Assembly: GCA_902806395.1 (NCBI GenBank)
Contig: CADCWH010000034.1
Location: forward strand, 1 to 6,034
Origin: an uncultured Thermomicrobiales bacterium
Lineage (GTDB): Bacteria; Chloroflexota; Chloroflexia; Thermomicrobiales; UBA6265
Reading direction: 5' to 3'
Length of the DNA stretch: 6,034 bases
In this document: positions 1 to 5,788 of the stretch, piece after piece
Numbering within the stretch: position 1 is the first letter of the stretch
Layout of the letters: each line of letters starts with the position of its first letter
Program-made: the position numbers and the translations under genes
The notes under the pieces: model-generated
Databases searched by the model: none
What the model saw: only the letters and a program-made list of their open reading frames with translations
What the model was told of the DNA's origin: nothing

Positions 1-48
1 ACGGCTCGGTTGCAGCAAAGGATCACTGACACCCCGCGGGTGGCGTAA
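1..48 (+). CDS. Possible 3' end of a truncated upstream gene
   Basis: Frame 1 is open from the window edge and ends in TAA at 46-48, giving the tail TARLQQRITDTPRVA. The composition looks protein-like, and no other explanation for these bases is evident. Only 15 codons are visible, so no family can be assigned and the reading could be chance. A strong hairpin (34-61) overlaps the end of this frame, as a terminator next to a gene end might. The next confident gene is convergent, ending at 325 on the other strand. Confidence 0.3.
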   Translation, partial: TARLQQRITDTPRVA

Positions 49-61
49 GCGCCATCCGCGG
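34..61. terminator. 12-bp hairpin, candidate bidirectional terminator
   Basis: The arms 34-45 and 50-61 are complementary over 12 positions, with one G-T wobble and a 4-base loop TAAG at 46-49. The possible stop codon TAA (46-48) lies in the loop. It sits on the side of the window where the minus-strand exporter operon would need to end and where a plus-strand gene may end. Neither side has a T-run, so it is not a classical intrinsic terminator. It could instead be an isolated repeat element or a processing site. Confidence 0.45.
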
Positions 62-324
62 TCCCAGACCGCCCCAGATCGGGATGGCCTCAGAACCGCC
101 AATCATCCGCCACCAACCGGACTATCCCAACGCTCGTCGGTCCCTGGCAGCCATTCTTCGGTGAAGTGGGGTCGGGGTCCGCCGTCGACGCCCGATCGGT
201 CCACCCTGGCGTCATCGAGCGTGACGGTGCCAGCGTGCTCCCCGTCGCCTTTACCGCGGGTTCGTCTGACCATGCCCTCGGTGTCGTCGCACTTCCCCGG
301 ACAGGGTCACGACCGGCCGTCCCC
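62..324. other. Intergenic region, no gene seen
   Basis: This stretch lies between the hairpin at 34-61 and the stop codon of the ABC permease. Several frames stay open, as expected at high G+C, but none shows a recognisable family, a convincing ribosome binding site or protein-like composition. A weak imperfect inverted repeat (299-302 with 319-322, enclosing GGTC/GACC) lies just past the permease stop. It is too irregular to call a terminator. Confidence 0.5.
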
Positions 325-1419
325 CTACCGCATCCGACGCCGCATCTGCCATCCCAGCAGGGCATAGGCAAGTGCTCCCCAGGCGATGATCACCGCGAAC
401 CCGATGGGCACCCCCCCGAACAACGGCGCACCCTGGCTCGCGTTCAACGCGATCCGCATTGCCTGGGATGCCGGTAGCCCCAGCAGGAGGGCGTCGGCCC
501 AGTTCGGGGCGGGCAGGCCGACGAAGAACACTGGCCCGATGATCGGGATCAGCAAGATGCCCGACCAGGTGTTGATCTGGTTCGCGTTCCGGAACACGCC
601 ACCGACGAACAATCCGAATCCCGTCAGCGTCACCGTCAGCGCGAGCAATGCCCCGACATAGAGGAGGGGTTCGGCCGGATATAACCCCGTCAGCACCGTC
701 AGCGACCCGGCCCCAAGAGCGGCGTAGACCAGGCCGACCAGTGCCTTGGCGATGATGATGTCGGCGGGGGAGGCGATCAGGACCAGCGCCTCGTAGGTCC
801 TCTTCTCCGTCTCTTCAGCCAGGATCACCGGCAACGCCAGCACCGTCACCATCGCGATCACGAACAGCAGCGAGGCCATGACGCTGAACCGTTGGAACCC
901 CAACTGGCCCAGGATATCGGCCGAGTCCGCGATCGCCTCCCCCGGCGACTCCACCTCGACCACGGCCGGCGACACTTGCCCGGCCATAGTGCGTAGGGCC
1001 GGGCCGACCGCCTGGATCAAAACCGTGGCGTCGAAGTTCGGCTCGTCCGGTTGGACCAGCGTCAGCGTGGGCCGGTCACCGGCAAGGAGCGCCGCATCGA
1101 ATCCCGCCGGGACCACCAGTCCGATCTCCTGCTCCTCGGCTCGCACTGCCCCAGTCACCGATTCCGGGTCGTCCGCGTCGACGAAGGTCAGCGTGACGCT
1201 CTCGGTCGTCACCTCCCGCAGGGCCTCTGGCAGCCCCGAGGGTTCGGCGGCGAAGTAGGCCACCGTCACCGAGGGCTGCCCGGGATCCTGGTCGCTGAAC
1301 GACACGTTGTAGAACAGCCCAAGACCGAGCGGCACCACCACCGCGACCAGCACCCGCGCGTCCCGGATGGCGTCGATGAGATCCTTCATGAAGATCGTCG
1401 TGATCAGCCGCCGGTGCAC
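325..1419 (-). CDS. ABC-2 type transporter permease (NatB/DrrB-like)
   Basis: This 364-residue integral membrane subunit of an ABC exporter should form the channel driven by the ATPase encoded just upstream. Six hydrophobic segments are visible at about 22-39, 178-200, 220-245, 251-275, 285-303 and 336-357. A large hydrophilic domain (about 40-177) between helices 1 and 2 is the layout of NatB/ABC-2 permeases with an extracytoplasmic loop. The conserved cytoplasmic stretch EETEKRTYEALVL (202-214), followed by SPAD and a Lys before the next helix, matches the coupling region of this family. The start is GTG at 1419 with GGAGGAG (1427-1433 on the minus strand) seven bases upstream. An internal ATG at codon 11 lacks such support. 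The protein ends with a basic tail (RRRMR). The substrate cannot be told from sequence; sodium, drugs, lipids and peptides are all known for relatives. Confidence 0.88.
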   Translation of the reverse strand: MHRRLITTIFMKDLIDAIRDARVLVAVVVPLGLGLFYNVSFSDQDPGQPSVTVAYFAAEPSGLPEALREVTTESVTLTFVDADDPESVTGAVRAEEQEIGLVVPAGFDAALLAGDRPTLTLVQPDEPNFDATVLIQAVGPALRTMAGQVSPAVVEVESPGEAIADSADILGQLGFQRFSVMASLLFVIAMVTVLALPVILAEETEKRTYEALVLIASPADIIIAKALVGLVYAALGAGSLTVLTGLYPAEPLLYVGALLALTVTLTGFGLFVGGVFRNANQINTWSGILLIPIIGPVFFVGLPAPNWADALLLGLPASQAMRIALNASQGAPLFGGVPIGFAVIIAWGALAYALLGWQMRRRMR

Positions 1420-1426
1420 GGTCGCG

Positions 1427-1433
1427 CTCCTCC
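1427..1433 (-). promoter_or_regulatory. Ribosome binding site of the permease
   Basis: GGAGGAG on the minus strand lies seven bases before GTG at 1419. It is a near-perfect Shine-Dalgarno match and decides the GTG start over the internal ATG ten codons later. Confidence 0.75.
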
Positions 1434-1609
1434 GCGGAGAGTGGGGGACGGACGATGGGTCTGGCGGGTGACGTCAGACGGGGCGTCTCCGACCTTCGAC
1501 CAGATCCCCTCGCCGCGGCGGGGGCATCGTGGAGCCGGCGAGTCACCAGGGGCGGGGAGGAGAGAGGCTACCGCGTTGGCAGGTCCCAGGGTCGAACGGC
1601 GCTTCCCCG
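1434..1609. other. Spacer between ATPase and permease genes
   Basis: These bases separate the ATPase stop from the permease ribosome binding site, an unusually long gap for a two-gene exporter. It holds a TGACGTCA palindrome (1469-1476), a short AGACG/CGTCT repeat (1476-1488), and a G+C-rich imperfect hairpin (1506-1524, seven paired bases with one bulge). No coding sequence or clear promoter was seen. The genes are probably co-transcribed, but an internal promoter or attenuating structure is possible. Confidence 0.4.
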
Positions 1610-2536
1610 TCACAGGCTCCGCCCGGCCAGGGCGACGAAGACGTCCTCCAGGCTGCCCTCGCGGGAGTGAACCGTCAGTACCTGGTCGTCACGCATCCAG
1701 CCCGAGACCCTAGCTGCGTCGTCCGGATCGTCGAGGCGGATGTCATGCTCCACCCGGTCCCGCAGCAGCACCGTCGCTCGTCGCTCCCCGAAACGCAGCT
1801 TCAATTCGCGCGGTTCATCGAGGGCCACGATCTCCCCCCGGCTTAGGAAGGCGACCCGGTGACAGAGCTCGTCGGCCTCGTCCATGTCGTGGGTCGTCAG
1901 GAAGACGGTCGTCCCCGCCTCGCTCAGGCTGGACACGAGGGCCCGGAGGTCCCTGGCGGAGGCGGGATCCAATCCCCGGGTCGGCTCGTCCAGGAAGAGC
2001 ACCCGGGGCCGGTTGACCAGGGCTCGGGCGATGAGCAGCCGCTGCCGCATCCCGGTCGAGTAGGTCTTCACCTTCCGCTTCGCCACCCCGGCCAGATCGA
2101 CCTGCTCCAGGAGGGCATCGACCCGAGACGTGTGCTCCCCATAGAGGCGCGCGAAGATGCGAAGGTTCTCCCGACCCGAAAAACGCTCGTAGAGGTTCTG
2201 CTCCTCGAAGACGAGGTTCACCAGCGGCTTGATTCGCTCCATCTCGGTGGCAACGTCGAACCCCTGCACGGTCGCCGACCCGGACGTCGGCTTCGCCCGG
2301 CCCGTCAGCACTCGGATCGTGGTCGTCTTGCCCGCGCCGTTGTGGCCGAGCAGGCCAAACACCTCGCCCTGGCCCACCGTGAAGCTGATCCCCCGGACCG
2401 CCCGCACAGCACCATAGTCCTTGACCAGATTACGGACCTCGATCGCCGGTGCCATGCCCCCATCGCTCACCATCGCCCGGGACGTCCCCCTCACCGGCAT
2501 CGTCGGCCCGGTCCCCGGCGCTACACCGGCCACCAT
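1610..2536 (-). CDS. ABC transporter ATP-binding protein (DrrA/NatA-like)
   Basis: This is the cytoplasmic ATPase subunit that powers the downstream ABC-2 permease. With the chosen ATG start it has 308 residues. All motifs are intact: Walker A GHNGAGKTT (64-72), Q-loop Gln113, signature YSTGMRQR (159-166, the usual variant of LSGGQ in this family), Walker B VLFLDEP (179-185, catalytic Glu184), D-loop GLDP (188-191) and switch His216. A C-terminal domain ends in SLEDVFVALAG (295-305), typical of DrrA/NatA ATPases. The start at 2536 is preferred because AGGGAG lies six bases upstream. It gives a 27-residue low-complexity extension before the core at APAIEV. Starts at 2473 or 2455 would give the more usual family length but have poorer binding sites. 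The frame stays open upstream to 3070, but that part is antisense to the SnoaL-like gene and is not believable as protein. Confidence 0.9.
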   Translation of the reverse strand: MVAGVAPGTGPTMPVRGTSRAMVSDGGMAPAIEVRNLVKDYGAVRAVRGISFTVGQGEVFGLLGHNGAGKTTTIRVLTGRAKPTSGSATVQGFDVATEMERIKPLVNLVFEEQNLYERFSGRENLRIFARLYGEHTSRVDALLEQVDLAGVAKRKVKTYSTGMRQRLLIARALVNRPRVLFLDEPTRGLDPASARDLRALVSSLSEAGTTVFLTTHDMDEADELCHRVAFLSRGEIVALDEPRELKLRFGERRATVLLRDRVEHDIRLDDPDDAARVSGWMRDDQVLTVHSREGSLEDVFVALAGRSL

Positions 2537-2542
2537 GTTCGT

Positions 2543-2548
2543 CTCCCT
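2543..2548 (-). promoter_or_regulatory. Ribosome binding site of the ABC ATPase
   Basis: AGGGAG on the minus strand lies six bases before ATG at 2536. It favours this start over ATG codons at 2473 and 2455, which are closer to the conserved core. Confidence 0.55.
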
Positions 2549-2689
2549 ATGGTACGTGGCTTGCACCGTGGCCGCCGATAGCCCACCCGTCCCACCCCGG
2601 TTCCGGCCAACGACGGCCCGCCTGGCGAGACATGACCGGCGAACCGCCAGCCGTCGACGGGACGGGCGTCGGCCAGCGACCGATAACCC
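2549..2689. promoter_or_regulatory. Divergent intergenic region with a 10-bp palindrome
   Basis: This region separates the divergently read ATPase and SnoaL-like genes, so promoters for both are expected here. I could not pick out a convincing -35/-10 pair on either strand. A perfect 10-base palindrome CCGTCGACGG lies at 2651-2660, followed directly by GACG-GG-CGTC (2661-2670). CTGGCG (2622-2627) is matched by CGCCAG (2645-2650). Any of these could be a regulator site, but short palindromes are common at this G+C. Confidence 0.3.
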
Positions 2690-2701
2690 GGAGGAAACCC
2701 G

Positions 2702-3085
2702 ATGTCCGACGATCTGGCCCACCGCTTCATCGACGCCCTCTGGGCCCTGGAGGGATCGAACGACCTCGAGGGCATCGTCGAGACCTACGCCGACGACTGC
2801 ATCGTCGGCAACGTCGTCTCCCCCCGACGCTTTGAGGGCAAGGCAGGCGCGCGCGACTTCTGGTCGGTGTACCGCTCCACCTTGGGCGAGGTCCGTTCCG
2901 AGTTCCACAACGTGATCATCAGCGACGACCGGGCCGCTCTGGAGTGGACCACCAAGGGCACCGGCCCGGATGGTCAGGCAATCGACTACGACGGCGTCAG
3001 TATCCTGGAGATGGACGGCGGCAAGATCACCCGCTTCTGGGCCTACTTCGACCCGTCGAAACTCGGTCACGAACTCCAGCGCTAG
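2702..3085 (+). CDS. SnoaL/NTF2-like domain protein
   Basis: This 127-residue soluble protein has the cone-shaped NTF2-like (SnoaL) fold. The pattern is the family's usual one: N-terminal helices with an ALEGSNDLEGIVETYADDC-type stretch (16-33), FEG at 44-46, a region rich in beta strands, and a closing YDGVSILEMDGGKITRFWAY (96-115) followed by FD. The family includes polyketide cyclases, ketosteroid isomerase-like enzymes and many proteins of unknown role, so no reaction can be assigned. Aspartates and a histidine (His69) near the expected pocket are compatible with catalysis but do not prove it. ATG at 2702 follows GGAGG (2690-2694) by seven bases. The gene is divergent from the exporter and separated from the next gene by a structured region, so it looks monocistronic. 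Confidence 0.85.
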   Translation: MSDDLAHRFIDALWALEGSNDLEGIVETYADDCIVGNVVSPRRFEGKAGARDFWSVYRSTLGEVRSEFHNVIISDDRAALEWTTKGTGPDGQAIDYDGVSILEMDGGKITRFWAYFDPSKLGHELQR

Positions 3086-3106
3086 CCACCGGAAGACCTG
3101 TCGCTT

Positions 3107-3146
3107 CCCGACCCGCGACAGCCGTCGCGGCGTGACCCACGTCGGG
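3107..3146 (+). repeat. Nested inverted repeat between SnoaL-like and amidase genes
   Basis: CCGCGAC (3113-3119) and GTCGCGG (3124-3130) form a perfect 7-bp stem with loop AGCC. Directly outside, CCCGAC (3107-3112) can pair with GTCGGG (3141-3146), leaving a 10-base bulge on the 3' side. It starts 21 bases after the SnoaL-like stop and has no T-run. It may terminate that transcript, or act as an operator, since its right arm falls within the spacer of the candidate promoter for the next gene. Confidence 0.45.
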
Positions 3147-3161
3147 CTCCTGTGCTATGGT
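3132..3161 (+). promoter_or_regulatory. Candidate promoter for the amidase-deacetylase gene
   Basis: GTGACC (3132-3137) matches four of six bases of the -35 consensus. It is followed after 18 bases by TATGGT (3156-3161), four of six for -10, preceded by TG one base upstream (extended -10 form). Transcription would begin near 3168, leaving a leader of about 50 bases before GTG at 3217. The match is moderate and unsupported by comparison. Confidence 0.35.
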
Positions 3162-3205
3162 CAGGGGACAATCCCGTCCTGATGCCGTCGGTCCGAACTG
3201 TTGGT

Positions 3206-3210
3206 AGGAA
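3206..3210 (+). promoter_or_regulatory. Ribosome binding site of the amidase-deacetylase
   Basis: AGGAA lies six bases before GTG at 3217. It supports the GTG start, which also places the basic residues and the membrane helix at the N-terminus as expected. Confidence 0.5.
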
Positions 3211-3216
3211 TCTCCG

Positions 3217-5085
3217 GTGACAGACGCCCAGAGGCGGCCGCGGCCCATCACGCCGCGCGTCGGCACCGTAGAGTGGCTCGCGATGGTCGGCACGTCCATC
3301 GTCCTCCTCGCCGCGACCCTCTTTGCCTTGTTGCTGCTGACCGCCGGGGCACGCGGGCTGATCGACGGCGAGGGTAACGACGCGGACCCGACCGGGTTCA
3401 CTGCCCAGGTCACCGACCTTGTCCCCCCGACCCAAGACCCACAGGCCGGCATCGTGCCCACCGACCCGCCGGCCGGGGTCGTCGCGACCCCCTCGGTGTC
3501 CGTCGAGGACCCGTCCCTGACGGTCTGCCTGGATGTCGGCCACGGCGGCATCGACCTCGGAAACGCCCCCCTCAACTCCGCGGGCACCGAAGTCCTCGTG
3601 ATGGAAAAGGAACTCCTCCTACCTATCGCCCTAGAGGTCGAAAGCCGACTCCGGACCGAAGGTTTCAATGTGGCGATGACCCGGCGCGATGACCGGGCGC
3701 TCGTCGAGGACTTCCGGGACGTCAACGGCGATGGGATCACCGGTGATGACAATGACGGCGACGGCGTGCTGTCCAAGGGAGATACGGTCAACAATCTGGA
3801 CGAATTGCAGGCTCGAGTCCTCGCCTGCAATGATGCCGGGGCCGACCTCCTGGTCTCGATGCACTTCAACGGGTCCGAGAATCCCGCATTGGCGGGATAC
3901 GAGTCCTGGTGGGCTGCCGGTCGTCTCGACAGCGACCGGAGCGCGGCATTCGCCCAGATCGTCACTGACGCGCTCGGTGAGCGGTTCACCGCCGCCGGGT
4001 TCGAGACAACCTTCCGCGGTTCCTTCGACGACCAGGAATTCGATGACGCCGAGCCCGAGCCGGGTGACTTCCAGCACTACGTGATGCTCAGCCCCGACGT
4101 GCCCGAGCGGAACTTCGTTGGCAGCACGATGCCGGGTGCGATCATCGAGACCCTCTTCCTCTCGAATGAGGACGACCGCGCCTTCGTGCTCAGCGAAGTC
4201 GGTCAGGAAGCGATCGTCGCGGCCTACGTCGATGCGATCGTCGCCTACTTCGCGGCATATCCCGAGCCGGTCGACAACGGTTCACTCCCGCCCGACAGCC
4301 CCGACCGCGCTACCACCAACCCGATCGCCGGCCCCCCAGCCACCGTGGTCGACGTTGCCGCGGTACCCGGCACCGACCAGGGGGCCGTCACCCCCCAGCG
4401 CCCCGTGGCCACCGCCCGGCCCGCCCCGCCGCCCGACCAGGCCACCGGTGCGAGCCTTCTCACCTACTCGGGCGCCAGCGGCCGACGCGAGGTGGCCCTT
4501 ACCTTCGACGCCGGTCAGGACCGTGGCTTCACTGCGGAGATCCTCGATTACTTGGCGGGAGAGGCCATCGACGTCAGCTTCGGGATCACCGGCCAGTGGG
4601 CCGAGGCTAACCAGGACCTCGTGGTCCGGATGGTCGAGGAAGGTCACCAGATCTTCAACCACACCTATTCTCACCGCTCATTCACCGGTGTCTCCACCCC
4701 CTGGGAACCAGAGTCCCTCGCGACCTGGGAACGGATCGAGGAGGTCGAGCGAACACACCAAATCGTCGCCGACCTGACCGGTGGCTACGACATGCGGCCG
4801 TATTTCCGCCCGCCCTACGGTGACTATGGCCCGCAGTCCCTGGCCGACCTAGCGACCATCGGCTATTACCAGACCATCATGTGGACGGTCGATTCGTTCG
4901 GCTGGAAGGGGTGGACCGCTGCCGAGATCGCCCAGCACTGCATCACGAAGGCCGAGCCCGGCGGCATCCTGCTGTTCCACGTCGGGAATCGTAGCGCCGA
5001 CTTCGAGGCCCTGCCCGCCATCGTCGAGGGCCTCCGCGACGATGGCTACGCCATGGTCACGGTGGAGCAATTGCTCCAGCCGTAA
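3217..5085 (+). CDS. Membrane-anchored N-acetylmuramoyl-L-alanine amidase / polysaccharide deacetylase fusion
   Basis: This 622-residue envelope enzyme joins two peptidoglycan-active domains. A single hydrophobic helix (about 20-43) after a basic N-terminus should anchor it with both domains outside. Residues about 101-346 are Amidase_3, a zinc hydrolase that cuts the MurNAc-L-Ala bond. The visible ligands are His109 (DVGHGG), Glu130 (MEKELLL) and His216 (SMHFNGS), with catalytic Glu311 (IIETLFLSN). Two Asp-rich calcium-type loops (168-179 and 178-189) are inserted in this domain. A Pro/Ala-rich linker covers 351-415. Residues about 423-620 are a CE4/NodB deacetylase: TFDAG (429-433), NHTYSH (481-486; His482 and His486), RPPYG (531-535), WTVDSFGW (556-563) and LLFHVG (585-590). 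The second Asp of the usual TFDDG is Ala432. The start is GTG at 3217 with AGGAA (3206-3210) six bases upstream. The gene appears to be transcribed alone. Sugar substrate and activity order are inferred, not shown. Confidence 0.9.
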   Translation: MTDAQRRPRPITPRVGTVEWLAMVGTSIVLLAATLFALLLLTAGARGLIDGEGNDADPTGFTAQVTDLVPPTQDPQAGIVPTDPPAGVVATPSVSVEDPSLTVCLDVGHGGIDLGNAPLNSAGTEVLVMEKELLLPIALEVESRLRTEGFNVAMTRRDDRALVEDFRDVNGDGITGDDNDGDGVLSKGDTVNNLDELQARVLACNDAGADLLVSMHFNGSENPALAGYESWWAAGRLDSDRSAAFAQIVTDALGERFTAAGFETTFRGSFDDQEFDDAEPEPGDFQHYVMLSPDVPERNFVGSTMPGAIIETLFLSNEDDRAFVLSEVGQEAIVAAYVDAIVAYFAAYPEPVDNGSLPPDSPDRATTNPIAGPPATVVDVAAVPGTDQGAVTPQRPVATARPAPPPDQATGASLLTYSGASGRREVALTFDAGQDRGFTAEILDYLAGEAIDVSFGITGQWAEANQDLVVRMVEEGHQIFNHTYSHRSFTGVSTPWEPESLATWERIEEVERTHQIVADLTGGYDMRPYFRPPYGDYGPQSLADLATIGYYQTIMWTVDSFGWKGWTAAEIAQHCITKAEPGGILLFHVGNRSADFEALPAIVEGLRDDGYAMVTVEQLLQP

Positions 5086-5108
5086 CGGCCCCGCCGCGCC
5101 GGTGGCCG
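5086..5108 (+). terminator. G+C-rich hairpin just after the amidase-deacetylase stop
   Basis: CGGCC (5086-5090) can pair with GGCCG (5104-5108), starting at the base after the stop codon, with limited further pairing inside. There is no T-run after it. The position fits a terminator, but the stem is short and may be chance. Confidence 0.25.
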
Positions 5109-5175
5109 GTCTCCCGTCGTTCGGGGGCGAGGTTCTCGTTCCCAGGTTGCCTTGGGACACGGGCCGAGCCAGTCG

Positions 5176-5519
5176 TCCACCGACCACCGCGCCACCGTAG
5201 GTGTGCGTCGTGTGGCCAGTGATGTAGGACCTGTCGTCCCGGAGCCGGGAAGATGTCGGTCCGGAAGTTCCACTCCAACTGTTAGCGGTGATGTCCTCAG
5301 TCCTCCCCTGCGGATTCTGCCCAGCGGCGTTGTTGGTCAGGACATCCAGTCGCCCCAAGTCCACGACTACCCCGTTCACCACGGACTGGCAGAACGTCTC
5401 GTCTCCGATGTCACCGGCGACCTCGACGCACCTTCTCCCTTCGGCCCCGACCAGTTGCCTCGCGCTGGTCGCGTCGTCGGTGCTCCTCCCAGATAGGCGA
5501 TCACCACATCGGCATCCCA
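5176..5519 (-). pseudogene. Degraded short-chain dehydrogenase/reductase (YdaD/YghA-like SDR)
   Basis: Pieces of one SDR protein appear in order on the minus strand but in different frames. ADVVIAYL (5513-5490) is in one frame. After a frameshift near 5489 come LVGAEGRRC, GDIGDETFC and LGRLDVLTNNAAGQNPQ, then EDITA. A missing base near 5280 shifts the frame to LEWNFRTDIF (5278-5249). The C-terminal piece DDRSYITG (5238-5215) and GGAVVGG follow at once. The NNAA-Q-PQ motif and the DDxSYxTG tail are typical of the general-stress SDR group (YdaD, YghA, YhxC), whose intact members are about 285-300 residues. Missing are the N-terminal nucleotide-binding glycine motif and the whole centre from the catalytic Ser to Tyr-x3-Lys. 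It cannot make an active enzyme. The original stop may be lost, as CGA follows the final GG. Confidence 0.8.
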
Positions 5520-5718
5520 CGCCGGCGCCGTGTCAGGTGCCCACCGTCCCCGTCTCCCCCAGCACCGACTCAGTTGTCCTGGCTCCATCCTTCCTACTGC
5601 CCACTGCCGCTCGTGCACCGATGCCCACCCCGGGGCGGCCGCGATCGTCCTGCCGACCACGGCACAGATCGCCATGCTCGACGGGACCGGCCATTTCCGG
5701 TAGCCTGTCTCCAGCGAC
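5520..5718. other. Intergenic region without a recognisable gene
   Basis: These bases lie between the SDR remnant and the regulatory stretch before the small membrane gene. I looked for the missing N-terminal part of the SDR (the TGxxxGIG motif) on the minus strand and did not find it. A weak promoter-like pair, TCGACG (5679-5684) and TAGCCT (5701-5706) with 16 bases between, could serve the gene at 5789. Nothing else was recognised. Confidence 0.4.
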
Positions 5719-5735
5719 GCCCGTCAGTGACGGGC
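5719..5735. promoter_or_regulatory. Perfect 17-base palindrome, candidate operator
   Basis: GCCCGTCA (5719-5726) and TGACGGGC (5728-5735) are exact inverted repeats around a single central G. The site is 53 bases upstream of the small membrane gene and just downstream of a weak -10-like TAGCCT (5701-5706). That position would suit a repressor site. As RNA it could form only a 6-bp stem with a 5-base loop and no T-run, so a protein-binding site seems likelier than a terminator. Confidence 0.4.
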
Positions 5736-5788
5736 CTTGGGAGCGGCCGACCGCCCGGTGCGGGCCGACGCGGGATGGGGGAGGGGAA

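Noticed and set aside
159..166. Signature motif YSTGM in the ATPase as a defect
   Set aside because: The coordinates here are residue numbers in the ATPase. Departure from LSGGQ is normal in the DrrA/NatA branch, so it is not a sign of lost function.
90..371. Minus-strand 93-residue frame after the permease
   Set aside because: It overlaps the permease C-terminus in another frame, is rich in Gly, Arg, Pro and Thr, and shows no start signal or family.
1469..1476. TGACGTCA palindrome as a regulator site
   Set aside because: It is only eight bases, lies within a gap between two genes probably read together, and has no second copy nearby. Kept only as a note in the spacer entry.
2537..3070. Upstream extension of the ATPase reading frame to 486 residues
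   Set aside because: The extra part is antisense to the SnoaL-like gene, has no ABC features, and runs across the intergenic region. The ribosome binding site before 2536 and the family length argue against it.
3027..3989. Long minus-strand open frame (320 residues) opposite the amidase gene
   Set aside because: It is rich in Ser, Arg, Thr and Pro, as expected for the complement of a high-G+C gene, and has no recognisable domain. The plus-strand gene carries intact catalytic motifs over the same bases.
4849..5176. Continuation of the minus-strand frame beyond the SDR remnant into the 3' part of the amidase gene
   Set aside because: SDR similarity stops at GGAVVGG. The rest is antisense to the deacetylase domain and probably stays open only because the original stop was lost.
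5288..5788. Upstream extension of the small membrane protein to 238 residues
   Set aside because: The extension is antisense to the SDR remnant and low in protein-like character. A strong ribosome binding site precedes ATG 5789.
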